Below, piece by piece: positions 46,260 through 54,434 of a stretch of 64,000 nt of DNA. The position numbers and the translations under genes are program-made. Source of the DNA: Maritimibacter sp. 55A14 (GTDB lineage: Bacteria; Pseudomonadota; Alphaproteobacteria; Rhodobacterales; Rhodobacteraceae); NCBI RefSeq assembly GCF_003122205.1, contig NZ_QEYE01000002.1, positions 62,001 to 126,000 of the forward strand, in the 5' to 3' direction. Below the pieces are notes generated by a model. That model had not been told where the DNA came from. It was given only the letters and a program-made list of their open reading frames with translations, and did no database searches. Within the stretch, counting starts at the first letter, position 1. Each line of letters begins with the position of its first letter.

Positions 46260-46287
46260 TTGAAGCTTTGTGCAGGCATGGTATCAC
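46260..46287 (+). promoter_or_regulatory. weak candidate promoter of the moxR operon
   Basis: TTGAAG (46260-46265), 16-nt spacer, TATCAC (46282-46287), about 38 nt before the moxR ATG, in the 183-bp divergent dksA/moxR gap. Modest consensus match. Confidence 0.3.
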
Positions 46288-46324
46288 TCGCTTCAACTAA
46301 GCTATGCAGGGGCCCGCAAGCGTT

Positions 46325-47164
46325 ATGAAATTTTCCGGAACCGACTCCTATGTCGCGACAGACGACCTGACTGTTGCCGTGAATGCGGCAATCGCACTGG
46401 AACGCCCGCTATTGGTGAAGGGCGAACCGGGTACGGGAAAGACCGAACTTGCGCGCCAGATCGCCGACGCGCTGGCGCTGGAGATGATCGAATGGCATGT
46501 CAAATCCACCACCCGCGCGGCCCAGGGGCTCTATGAGTACGACGCGGTCAGCCGGCTGCGCGACAGCCAGCTCGGCGACGAGCGGGTGCATGACATCGCC
46601 AACTACATCAAGCGCGGCAAGCTCTGGGATGCATTCACGGCGCAGGACAAGATCGTGCTTCTGATCGACGAGATCGACAAGGCGGACATCGAGTTTCCAA
46701 ACGACCTGTTACAGGAACTCGACCGGATGGAATTCCATGTCTATGAGACGGGCGAGACGATCCGCGCCCGCACGCGCCCCATCGTCATCATCACCTCCAA
46801 CAACGAAAAGGAACTGCCAGACGCCTTCCTGCGGCGCTGTTTTTTCCACTATATCCGCTTTCCGGACACCGACACGATGCGCGCCATCGTCGATGTGCAT
46901 TTCCCTGGCATCAAGCCGGAGCTGGTGACGACCGCGCTCACGCAGTTCTACGAATTGCGCGAGACGCCGGGGCTCAAGAAGAAACCCTCGACATCGGAGA
47001 TGCTGGACTGGCTCAAGCTGCTGCTGGCCGAGGACCTCGCGCCGGAGGATCTGAAACGCGACGGTAAAAACGCGCTGCCCAAGCTGCATGGCGCGCTGCT
47101 GAAGAACGAGCAGGACGTGCACCTCTTCGAGCGTCTGGCGTTCATGACCCGCGCTCAGCGGTGA
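46325..47164 (+). CDS. MoxR-family AAA+ ATPase
   Basis: 279-aa AAA+ ATPase: Walker A GEPGTGKT (33-40), Walker B VLLIDEIDKAD (about 106-116), sensor 1 IVIITSNNEKELPDAFLRRC. MoxR proteins remodel or insert cofactors with VWA partners; a VWA gene lies three genes downstream. The ATG at 46325 gives the family N terminus MKFSGTDSYV; an earlier Met (46304) is less likely. Start of a four-gene unit. Confidence 0.92.
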   Translation: MKFSGTDSYVATDDLTVAVNAAIALERPLLVKGEPGTGKTELARQIADALALEMIEWHVKSTTRAAQGLYEYDAVSRLRDSQLGDERVHDIANYIKRGKLWDAFTAQDKIVLLIDEIDKADIEFPNDLLQELDRMEFHVYETGETIRARTRPIVIITSNNEKELPDAFLRRCFFHYIRFPDTDTMRAIVDVHFPGIKPELVTTALTQFYELRETPGLKKKPSTSEMLDWLKLLLAEDLAPEDLKRDGKNALPKLHGALLKNEQDVHLFERLAFMTRAQR

Positions 47165-47313
47165 GCCCGCGCGGCTTCCCCGAATCGCCACCGGCGTCTA
47201 GGCTGACCGGCGTGGGGCGATCATTTCGGGATTTCACGTTGATAGCCAGGTTTCCTGAGACATCCGCCGGACGCCCCGGTCTGCGCCCGAAGGGCTGGAC
47301 GCTCCGCGGATTT

Positions 47314-48690
47314 ATGCTGCCCTGTCTCGTGGTACTGGCCGGATGCGGGCTTTCACCGTCGGCGGACGTGTCGGAGCGCCATGCCCATGCGCCCGGTGCC
47401 GCCCTGCCGATGACGCTGCCGGAGATGAAGCTCTTCGGCACCCCGCCGCGCGAGACGCCGGCGCGCGCCAATGCCGATATCGCGCGGGATTTCCTGGATC
47501 TGGCCTTCGAGATGGAAAGCGGGCGCGCCATCCCGCGCCTGACCCGCTTCACCGAGCCCGTCACGGTCGCGGTGGTCGCCGGTGCCCCCGACAGCCTGCG
47601 CCATGACCTCGACCGGCTGATGGCGCGGCTCACCGACGAAGCCGGCATTTCCATGCGCCATATCCGTCCCGGCGAGACACCCAATATCGTGATCGAGACC
47701 CTCCCCCGGCGCGAGCTGCAGCGCGCCGTGCCGCAAGCCGCCTGCTTCGTCGTGCCGCGCGTGTCGAGCTGGGCGGAGTTCTTGCGCAACCGGCGCGGCG
47801 GGCAGCTCGACTGGACGACGCTGGCGCGCCGCGAGCGCACCGCGATCTTCATCCCCGCCGATGTCAGCCCGCAGGAGGTGCGCGACTGCCTGCATGAAGA
47901 AATCGCCCAGGCGCTGGGGCCGCTCAACGACCTTTACCGCCTGCCCGATTCCATCTTCAACGACGACAATTTCCACACCGTCCTGACCGGCTTCGACATG
48001 CTGATCCTGCGCGCCTATTACGCGCCGGAGATTCGCAACGGCATGACCCGCGACCAGGTCGCGCAGGTGCTGCCGCGGGTGCTGGCACGGCTCAACCCGC
48101 GGGGCGAGCGTATCGCGCCCGAGCCGCTGCCGCGCACCTCGCGCGCCTGGATCGAGGCGATGGAAACCGCGCTGGGTCCGAAAGTGTCGTCGCAACGCCG
48201 GCTGACCTCGGCGCGCCGTGCGCTCTCCATCGCGCGGCAGGAGGAATGGCTCGACAACCGGCTGGGGTTCAGCCTCTTCGCATTCGGCCGCCTGGCGCTG
48301 ACCAGCGACACGCCCGAGGCGCTGAGCGCCTTCGCCGCCGCGCATGCGCTCTACCGCAGCCTCTACGGACCCGGCGACATCCATGCCGCCCATGTCTCGA
48401 TGCAGCTCGCCGCCTTCGCGCTTTCCAGCGGGCAGGCGGAGGCCGCGGTCGAACTGGTCAATGACAGCCTGCCCGCGGTGTCGCGGGGCCAGAACGCCGC
48501 GCTGCTGGCCACCCTGCTGATGATCAAGTCCGAAGCGCTGGGCTACCTGGGCCGCGCGGACGAGGCGCAAATCGTCCGGCTCGACAGCCTGGGCTGGGCG
48601 CGCTATGGCTTCGGCTCGGCCAAGGCCGTGCGCCAGCGCGTCTCGGAGATCACGGCGCTGACGCCCAAACGCAGCAAAACGGGGGCCTGA
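47314..48690 (+). CDS. DUF2927-type lipoprotein in a MoxR/VWA operon
   Basis: About 458 aa from the ATG given. A lipobox VLAGC follows immediately (MLPCLVVLAGC), then a DUF2927-like domain (about 30-270: VTVAVVAGAP, CFVVPRV, CLHEEIAQALGPLNDLYRLPDSIFNDDN, LTGFDMLILRAYYAPEIRNGM) and a C-terminal helical, TPR-like region (about 310-440). The HEEIAQALG segment resembles a protease-like metal motif but lacks HExxH. Start uncertain: the frame is open from a GTG at 47161 that overlaps the moxR stop, and in-frame TTG 47239 or CTG 47281 would give a better, basic n-region. Function unknown. Confidence 0.8.
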   Translation: MLPCLVVLAGCGLSPSADVSERHAHAPGAALPMTLPEMKLFGTPPRETPARANADIARDFLDLAFEMESGRAIPRLTRFTEPVTVAVVAGAPDSLRHDLDRLMARLTDEAGISMRHIRPGETPNIVIETLPRRELQRAVPQAACFVVPRVSSWAEFLRNRRGGQLDWTTLARRERTAIFIPADVSPQEVRDCLHEEIAQALGPLNDLYRLPDSIFNDDNFHTVLTGFDMLILRAYYAPEIRNGMTRDQVAQVLPRVLARLNPRGERIAPEPLPRTSRAWIEAMETALGPKVSSQRRLTSARRALSIARQEEWLDNRLGFSLFAFGRLALTSDTPEALSAFAAAHALYRSLYGPGDIHAAHVSMQLAAFALSSGQAEAAVELVNDSLPAVSRGQNAALLATLLMIKSEALGYLGRADEAQIVRLDSLGWARYGFGSAKAVRQRVSEITALTPKRSKTGA

Positions 48691-48860
48691 TGCTGGTCAT
48701 CATCGGATTTGTCGTCGGCGCGCTCTGGGGCGCGCGGGTCGCCATGGTGCGCAAGGGCAACCGGGCGGATATCGCGCAATATGCCGCCGGCTACGGCATC
48801 GCATTCGGCATCCTGGGCCTGTTCGCCACGATGGTGATCGGCTGGACGGGCCTGGGCTGA
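48690..48860 (+). CDS. 56-aa membrane protein
   Basis: Two hydrophobic helices (about 2-19 and 34-52) flank a short basic/polar loop (VRKGNRADIAQ). The ATG overlaps the stop of the lipoprotein gene (TGATG), and its stop lies 4 nt before the VWA gene start; that tight spacing and the clean hydrophobic pattern support it. No family recognised. Confidence 0.7.
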   Translation: MLVIIGFVVGALWGARVAMVRKGNRADIAQYAAGYGIAFGILGLFATMVIGWTGLG

Positions 48861-48864
48861 TCCC

Positions 48865-50049
48865 GTGTTCCTGCCTTTCTTCGAGCATCTGCGGGCGGCC
48901 AGAATTCCGGTTTCCCTGCGCGAGTACCTGACCTTCCTCGCCGCGATGCGCACCGGGCTGGTGACCTTTGACGTGGAGGGTTTCTATTACCTCGCCCGTG
49001 CCGCGATGGTGAAGGACGAACGCAATCTCGACAAGTTCGACCGCGCCTTCGCCGCCGCCTTCAAGGGGCTGGAGGAGATCAGCGCGCAGGACGTGCTGAA
49101 CGCCGTGGACCTGCCGCGCGACTGGCTGGCGAAGATGGCCGAGAAGCATCTGACGCCCGAGGAGATGGCCGAGATCGAAGCGCTGGGCGGCTTCGACAAG
49201 CTGATGGAGACCCTCAAGGAGCGCCTGCGCGAGCAGCAGGCCCGCCACCAGGGCGGCAGCAAGTGGATTGGCACTGCCGGAACCAGCCCCTTCGGGGCCT
49301 ATGGCTACAACCCCGAGGGCGTGCGCATCGGCCAGAAGGAAAGCCGCCATCGGCGCGCGGTCAAGGTCTGGGACAAGCGCGAGTTCCGCAATCTCGACGA
49401 CAGCGTGGAGTTGGGCACGCGCAACATCAAGGTGGCGCTCAAGCGGCTGCGGCACTGGGCGCGCGAGGGCGCGCATGAAGAGCTGGACCTTGACGGCACG
49501 ATCCGTGCCACCGCCGAGCACGGCTATCTGGACGTGAAGACCCGTCCCGAACGCCGCAACGCGGTCAAGGTGCTGCTCTTTCTGGATGTGGGCGGCTCGA
49601 TGGACCCGCATATCCGCGTGGTGGAGGAGCTCTTCTCGGCCGCGCGGGCCGAGTTCAAGCATCTCGAATACTACTACTTCCACAACTGCCTTTACGAAGG
49701 CGTCTGGCGCGACAACCGGCGCCGCTGGGATGCGCAGACACCGACATGGGACGTGCTGCATACCTACGGGTCGGACTACAAGTGCATCTTCGTGGGCGAC
49801 GCCTCGATGAGCCCCTACGAGATCGCCTATCCCGGCGGAGCGAACGAGCACTGGAATGCCGAGGCGGGATCGGTCTGGTTGACGCGCGCACGCGAGCAAT
49901 GGCCCGACAGCATCTGGATCAACCCCCTGCCCGAGCGGCACTGGCAATACACCCATTCGGTGCAGATGATCCGGGAAATATTTGCCGACCAGATGTTCCC
50001 GATGACGCTCGGGGGCATCGGCGCGGCGATGCGGGCACTGGGGCGCTGA
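48865..50049 (+). CDS. CoxE-like VWA-domain protein
   Basis: 394-aa cytoplasmic protein: a helical N-terminal region (about 1-130), a central linker with GGSKWIGTAGTSPFGAYGYNP, and a C-terminal VWA domain (about 220-390). The MIDAS sequence is FLDVGGSMD (Asp241, Ser245), so the first Ser of the usual DxSxS is Gly. Members of this family act with MoxR ATPases, as the upstream gene suggests. GTG start at 48865. Confidence 0.9.
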   Translation: MFLPFFEHLRAARIPVSLREYLTFLAAMRTGLVTFDVEGFYYLARAAMVKDERNLDKFDRAFAAAFKGLEEISAQDVLNAVDLPRDWLAKMAEKHLTPEEMAEIEALGGFDKLMETLKERLREQQARHQGGSKWIGTAGTSPFGAYGYNPEGVRIGQKESRHRRAVKVWDKREFRNLDDSVELGTRNIKVALKRLRHWAREGAHEELDLDGTIRATAEHGYLDVKTRPERRNAVKVLLFLDVGGSMDPHIRVVEELFSAARAEFKHLEYYYFHNCLYEGVWRDNRRRWDAQTPTWDVLHTYGSDYKCIFVGDASMSPYEIAYPGGANEHWNAEAGSVWLTRAREQWPDSIWINPLPERHWQYTHSVQMIREIFADQMFPMTLGGIGAAMRALGR

Positions 50050-50065
50050 GCCGCCCCGCAGCGCG

Positions 50066-50347
50066 TCAGGTGACCAGATGCGGCACGTTGTTGGGGCCGA
50101 AGACGATGCGCTGAGGCGCGGCTTCCATCCGCGCGAGCATCTCCTGAATTGGCAGGCGCACCGGGTTTTCCAGCACCAGTGTCGGCGGTTTCACCGGCTG
50201 CGTGCGCGCCTTGCTGCGCAGGATGATGGGCCCGTCCGCATTGGCATGGACGGGCGTGTTGCCCAGGCTCCGAAGCGCCCGCAACATCCGCCGCAACGCG
50301 GAAATCTCCCGCGTCATCTGCGCGAGCATATGGGAATATTCTTCCAC
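50066..50347 (-). CDS. 93-aa hypothetical protein
   Basis: No family recognised. GTG start at 50347 with GAGGG 4 nt upstream. N-terminal amphipathic helix or coiled coil (about 5-27, MLAQMTREISALRRMLRALR), then a basic, Pro-containing segment and a second helix (about 64-76). The frame stays open upstream as a shadow of the divergent peptidase gene, so the start is inferred from the ribosome-binding site. Convergent with the VWA gene (16 nt apart). Confidence 0.55.
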   Translation of the reverse strand: MEEYSHMLAQMTREISALRRMLRALRSLGNTPVHANADGPIILRSKARTQPVKPPTLVLENPVRLPIQEMLARMEAAPQRIVFGPNNVPHLVT

Positions 50348-50491
50348 TCGACCCTCTAAACGACAGCGCGGTTTCGCCGGCTTTGTATCGAATCTATCAA
50401 CGATCGGCACTTTCGGCAACGGTTGCCCGCGCGGATCGGCGGGAGACAGCTTGCGCTTGCCGGGACGGACGCGCTGGCCCATATCTTTACC

Positions 50492-51178
50492 ATGCTGAAA
50501 TTGACCCCGATCCTGCTGGCGGTGCTCTACGGGCTGGCGATGTACGTGTTCTCGGCTTGGCGCACGACGCGCCAGCTCGACGCGCGGTCCACGGAACTGG
50601 CCGATGCGCGCCTGCGCGAGTTGTCGCTCGACATGGCCGCGGCGCTCGACCTGCCGACGATCAAGGTCAATATATACGAGATCGACCCGGTCAACGGCCT
50701 GGCATCGCCGGACGGGCGCATCTTCATCACCCGCGGATTCTACAACAAGTACCGCGTGGGCGAGGTCAGCGCCGAGGAGATGGCCAGCGTCATCGCGCAT
50801 GAGCTGGGCCATGTCGCATTGGGCCACACCAAACGTCGGATGATCGACTTTTCCGGCCAGAACGCGATGCGCGTGGCACTTGGCGCGGTGCTCAGCCGCA
50901 TCCTGCCCGGTGCGGGCGTCTGGATCGCCAATGCCCTGACCAGCCTGCTGGCCGCGCGGCTGTCGCGCCAGGACGAATACGAGGCCGACGCCTATGCCTC
51001 GGCGCTGCTGGTCAAGGCCGGGATCGGCACCGGGCCGCAAAAATCGCTATTCCGCAAACTCGACGGGCTGGCATCGGGCGGCGCACCGATGCCGGCCTGG
51101 CTGATGAGCCATCCCAGGACCGAGGACCGGATCGCCGCAATCGAGGCGCGCGAGGCGAAATGGCGGATCGGCGGCTGA
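50492..51178 (+). CDS. M48-family metallopeptidase
   Basis: 228-aa HtpX/Ste24-type zinc peptidase with one N-terminal transmembrane helix (about 4-22). Zinc motif HELGH (103-107), third ligand Glu in RQDEYEADAYA (about 170), and the C-terminal SHPRTEDRIAAIEA typical of the family. The single membrane segment makes it shorter than HtpX (four helices). Likely membrane-protein quality control (family-level inference). Divergent from the 93-aa gene. Confidence 0.88.
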   Translation: MLKLTPILLAVLYGLAMYVFSAWRTTRQLDARSTELADARLRELSLDMAAALDLPTIKVNIYEIDPVNGLASPDGRIFITRGFYNKYRVGEVSAEEMASVIAHELGHVALGHTKRRMIDFSGQNAMRVALGAVLSRILPGAGVWIANALTSLLAARLSRQDEYEADAYASALLVKAGIGTGPQKSLFRKLDGLASGGAPMPAWLMSHPRTEDRIAAIEAREAKWRIGG

Positions 51179-51184
51179 GGCCGC

Positions 51185-51727
51185 TCAGCCCGCAAGCGCC
51201 TTGGCCAGCCGTGGCAGCCGCGCCTTCTTGAGAAGCGCGCGCAGAGGCTGGGGTTGTCCGGAAATGGCCTCGGCGCGGGCGCGCACGGCCGCGGCCACCT
51301 GTGCCATGCGATCGGGCGCGTCGTCGTGAAAACCGCGCAACAGCCCGTCAGGATCGCGCCGCATGAGCCTGTGCGCGGCCAGCGCGAGGGTGGGGAAATC
51401 CTGAAGGTTCAGCGTGCAGAGTATCTCCGCGCGTCCCGCGATGGCGGCGGCCAGAACATGAATGTCGTCGGGGTCGGGCAGGCTCAGCCCCAACGCCGCG
51501 CCATCCTGCGGCGTCACCTCCGCGTCGGGCCAGCGGTCGCGCAGCACCGCGATCTCGGCGCGGGCCACGGCCATGCCTTCCGGCCCCAACTTTGCCGTGG
51601 CGCGGGCCCATTCCTCCAGGATCCGCGGCGACCAGAGCGGCGTGAAGAACCCCGCCGCCGCCGCGCCCAACAGCACCTCGCGCATCACCGTGGGGTAAAG
51701 CACGCAGGCGTCCAGCAGCACCCGCAT
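51185..51727 (-). CDS. PIN-domain protein (RSP_2648-like)
   Basis: 180-aa putative metal-dependent ribonuclease. Acidic residues of the PIN fold are seen at Asp6 (RVLLDACVL), the Glu in ILEEWARA, and the C-terminal PDPDDIHVLAAAI cluster. There is no adjacent antitoxin gene; instead the ATG overlaps the stop of the rRNA methyltransferase gene (TGATG). The same pairing exists in Rhodobacter (RSP_2648/RSP_2647 naming), so it is likely an RNA-processing enzyme and not a plasmid-type toxin (inference). Confidence 0.82.
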   Translation of the reverse strand: MRVLLDACVLYPTVMREVLLGAAAAGFFTPLWSPRILEEWARATAKLGPEGMAVARAEIAVLRDRWPDAEVTPQDGAALGLSLPDPDDIHVLAAAIAGRAEILCTLNLQDFPTLALAAHRLMRRDPDGLLRGFHDDAPDRMAQVAAAVRARAEAISGQPQPLRALLKKARLPRLAKALAG

Positions 51728-52932
51728 CAGCCGTCCCGACGGAAGAAGAGCGCCTTGAGATAGCCGGTCTCCGCCAGGGCGGGATGCTGCGGATGGTCCG
51801 GCCCGGCAAAGCCGGTATGCAGGAGTTGCGCGGCGCGCCCGGCCCGGCCGATGCCGCGCAGGCAGGCGGCGCGGAACTTGGCAAGCTCCGCCGCGTGCGA
51901 GCAGGAACAGAGCACCAGGAACCCGCCCGGCGCGACCAGCGGCGCGGCCATGAAGGCCACCCGTTCATAGGCGCGCAGGCCCTTTTCCAGCGCGGCGCGC
52001 GTGGGCGCGAAGGCCGGCGGATCCGCCACTACGAGGTCGAAATTCGCGCCCTCCTCCCGCAGCGCCGCAAGCGTATCGAAAGCGTCGCCCCGCCGGGTGG
52101 CGAAGCGAGCCGCCATTCCGCCTGCCTCGGCACCCTCCTGCGCCAGGGCCAGCGCGGCGGCGGAACTGTCCACCGAGAGCGCGCTTTCCGCCCCGCCCGC
52201 CAGCGCGGCCAGCGCGAAGCCACCCACATGCGAGAAGAGGTCGAGCACGCGCGCGCGCCCGGCGAGGCGCGCGGCGAAGGCGTGATTGGGGCGCTGGTCG
52301 TAGAAAAGTCCGGTCTTCTGCCCCCCGGTCACGTCGGCCATGTAGGTCGCGCCGTTCATCGTAACCGGCACCGGGCCGTCCACCGTGCCGCGGAGCAGCC
52401 GCGTTTCCTCGGCCAGGCCTTCCTGCACGCGGGCGCGGCCGGTGCCGTTCAGCACCACCACGCCGACGCCCGTGACCGCGACCAGCGCCTCGGCGATCTC
52501 CCCGGCGCGCAGATCCGCCCAGGCGGCGTTGGGCTGCATCACCGCGACATCGCCGAACCGGTCGATGACCAGCCCCGGCATCCCGTCGCCCTCGGCATGG
52601 ACCAGCCGGTAGAAGGGTGCATCGTAGAGCCGCGCGCGCAGCCCCAGCGCCCGCTCCAGCCGCGCGGCCAACCAGTCGGGGCCGATCCGCGCCGCCGGAT
52701 CGCGGTCGAGGATCCGCGCGACGATCCGGGAGGCCGGGTTGACCGCGACGACTCCCAGCGGGGCGCGGTCATTGTCCTCCAGAACCGCGACGGAGCCGGG
52801 GGCCAGGGCGCGGGTGCGGCGGTCGAGCACCAGTTCGTCGGCAAAGACCCAGGGCGCGCCATGCCGGATGCGGCGTGCATCGGCCTTGGGCTTCAGACGG
52901 ATCACGGGCGGGGGCGCGGATATGTCGTTCAT
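51727..52932 (-). CDS. class I SAM-dependent RNA methyltransferase (RlmI-like)
   Basis: 401 aa: N-terminal PUA domain (about 8-85; RIRHGAPWVFADE), central RlmI-like beta-barrel/linker, and a Rossmann methyltransferase domain (about 215-390) with LDLFSHVGGFALAALAGGAESALSVDSS as SAM motif I and VVADPPAFAPTRAAL as the catalytic motif IV. RlmI methylates C1962 of 23S rRNA; the exact position here is inferred. Drives translation of the PIN gene through a TGATG junction. Confidence 0.88.
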   Translation of the reverse strand: MNDISAPPPVIRLKPKADARRIRHGAPWVFADELVLDRRTRALAPGSVAVLEDNDRAPLGVVAVNPASRIVARILDRDPAARIGPDWLAARLERALGLRARLYDAPFYRLVHAEGDGMPGLVIDRFGDVAVMQPNAAWADLRAGEIAEALVAVTGVGVVVLNGTGRARVQEGLAEETRLLRGTVDGPVPVTMNGATYMADVTGGQKTGLFYDQRPNHAFAARLAGRARVLDLFSHVGGFALAALAGGAESALSVDSSAAALALAQEGAEAGGMAARFATRRGDAFDTLAALREEGANFDLVVADPPAFAPTRAALEKGLRAYERVAFMAAPLVAPGGFLVLCSCSHAAELAKFRAACLRGIGRAGRAAQLLHTGFAGPDHPQHPALAETGYLKALFFRRDG

Positions 52933-52995
52933 GCCGCCCTCCTAGCGCGAAACGCCGGGGCCGGAAAGCCCGTATCCCACGGTGCCGCGCATGGC

Positions 52996-53022
52996 AAAAG
53001 GGGGCGGCTTCGCACCGCCCCC
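52996..53022 (-). terminator. intrinsic terminator of the downstream-facing lipoprotein gene
   Basis: Minus-strand hairpin GGGGGCGG / CCGCCCCC (53022-53015 and 53007-53000), 7-nt loop, followed by TTTT. Begins 31 nt after the stop at 53053 and insulates the methyltransferase gene. Confidence 0.82.
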
Positions 53023-53052
53023 TCGGACCGCTCCCGCCCCTCGCGCGGCTGT

Positions 53053-53673
53053 CTATTCCGCTTCGGCCGGCCGCGGCATGGCTCCACGCGCACCGGCATG
53101 GCCGAATTTCTGCTGCATCACCGCCGCAACATGGCGGGTGACGCGCCGTTTCTGCGTCTCGCCCGACTGCTCGGCCTCGATGGCCCGTTTGCCGCCATAG
53201 GCTTCCAGTTCCGTCTTGATAAGCGTCGGCCCGTTGAGAACCGCACCCGTGACGGCGTCCACCACGCGCATGCGGAACCGGATCGAATGGGTGCCGCCGA
53301 CACTATAGCGGGTCTTTTCGGTCACGGAATGGAACCGCTCAACCTCCACATCGACGAAGACCGGCTGCGACCCGCGAAGATGCGCGGTGCCATCCGTCAC
53401 GGCGGCGTCGATGATCGCGGCAACCTGCGCGTAACGGTCGCCGCGCGGCTCTCCCCGCCAGACGATATCGGCCAGGGGGTAAAAGAGATTCGCCTCGGAC
53501 ACACTCAGCGTCTTGGGCACGGTCACGCGCACGTCCTGCACCCGCCACATCGCGCTCTGGCTGTTAAGAACCGGTGCTTTGGCCGGCGTGTCGCGCGACA
53601 CGGTGTCGGTGGAAGCGCAGGCTCCGAGCGCCGCGGCAAGCCCCAGCGCAATGGCGTTCTTCCAGATACCCAT
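53053..53673 (-). CDS. DUF6778-like lipoprotein
   Basis: 206-aa lipoprotein with lipobox LGAC (Cys19). The body contains VTVPKTLSVSEANLFYPLADIVWRG (about 50-74) and a beta-rich domain (HSIRFRMRVVDAVTGAVLNGP), which resembles the Rhodobacterales DUF6778 family; the family name is from memory. The C-terminal tail is basic and Ala/Pro-rich. GGAGG lies about 8 nt before the ATG. Function unknown; stands alone, with its own terminator and a palindrome upstream. Confidence 0.8.
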   Translation of the reverse strand: MGIWKNAIALGLAAALGACASTDTVSRDTPAKAPVLNSQSAMWRVQDVRVTVPKTLSVSEANLFYPLADIVWRGEPRGDRYAQVAAIIDAAVTDGTAHLRGSQPVFVDVEVERFHSVTEKTRYSVGGTHSIRFRMRVVDAVTGAVLNGPTLIKTELEAYGGKRAIEAEQSGETQKRRVTRHVAAVMQQKFGHAGARGAMPRPAEAE

Positions 53674-53747
53674 CCTTGAACCCTCCGGGCGGAGTCCGCC
53701 CTGCTGTTCTTGTTGCGGCGTTGATATCTAGGAACGAATTGGGACCG

Positions 53748-53772
53748 AAATGGGGTAATTACCGCGCCATTT
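53748..53772. promoter_or_regulatory. nested palindrome upstream of the lipoprotein gene
   Basis: Perfect 10-bp palindrome GGTAATTACC (53754-53763) enclosed by AAATGG (53748-53753) and CCATTT (53767-53772), 75-100 bp upstream of the lipoprotein ATG, in an AT-richer patch of the 175-bp gap. Possible protein-binding site; no regulator is identified. Confidence 0.35.
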
Positions 53773-53816
53773 AGGGATAATGCGCAGATCGTGAACAATC
53801 GGATTTGCCACAATCG

Positions 53817-53840
53817 CGGCCCCGCCGACTGGCGGGGCCG
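53817..53840. terminator. GC-rich hairpin after soxG
   Basis: 10-bp perfect stem CGGCCCCGCC/GGCGGGGCCG with loop GACT, 8 nt after the soxG stop. On the minus strand it is preceded by AAAAA but not followed by a U run; on the plus strand it is followed by TTGATTTTT. Probably ends the sox transcript, perhaps bidirectionally; efficiency in the sox direction is uncertain. Confidence 0.5.
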
Positions 53841-53848
53841 TTGATTTT

Positions 53849-54421
53849 TCAGGACAGATAGCCGGGCAGACTGTCTTTCGCACCGGCAGTGGAGAGCCAG
53901 GTGAACATGTATTCGCCGACCGACCGGAAGCACACGAGATCGAAACAATCGGTGTCCGAGAGCCAGAAGGCCGCCGCCACCTGCCCCACCCGGCTGCGCC
54001 GGATCGTCCCCGCGCCGAAGGCGTCGGGCGACAGGTCGACGGGCGCGCCCTTGGCCAGCACCTCCCGAACGCCAGCGCCGGAGATGCGGAAATGAGCGCG
54101 CGCATCCGACACGTTCACGACCAGCGCATGGGCCTTGCCCGGCGCCTTCTCCATCGCCGTGACGGCCTTTTCCGCCTCGGCATAGGGGACCAGGATCAGC
54201 AACTCGTCGGGCGACATCCAGGCCGCGCCCTTGTCCCCGTCGAGCCCGATCTCGCGTTCACCCGGCACGGCGCCGAGCCCGGTCGCCGCCTTGACCGCCT
54301 TGGCCACCGCGTCCGATCCCAGGTCGCCGCGCAGGGTGATCATGCCGGTCGGGCCGACCTCCCGCACCGTGACCGCTCCGCGAAATTCCGCGCCGCCCAC
54401 GGCACTGACTGCATCTGCCAT
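53849..54421 (-). CDS. soxG: sarcosine oxidase subunit gamma
   Basis: 190-aa small subunit of heterotetrameric sarcosine oxidase. Family-typical segments: TGMITLRGDLGSDAVAKAVKAATG, WMSPDELLILVP, VVNVSDARAHFRISG and WLSDTDCFDLVCFRSVGEYMFTWL. Follows soxA by 13 nt and is the last gene of the soxDAG unit. Confidence 0.93.
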   Translation of the reverse strand: MADAVSAVGGAEFRGAVTVREVGPTGMITLRGDLGSDAVAKAVKAATGLGAVPGEREIGLDGDKGAAWMSPDELLILVPYAEAEKAVTAMEKAPGKAHALVVNVSDARAHFRISGAGVREVLAKGAPVDLSPDAFGAGTIRRSRVGQVAAAFWLSDTDCFDLVCFRSVGEYMFTWLSTAGAKDSLPGYLS

Positions 54422-54434
54422 TGTTCCGCGCTCC

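Noticed and set aside
46142-46324. Separate small gene in the dksA/moxR gap
   Set aside because: The only open frames are upstream extensions of dksA or moxR; the gap is better explained by divergent promoters.
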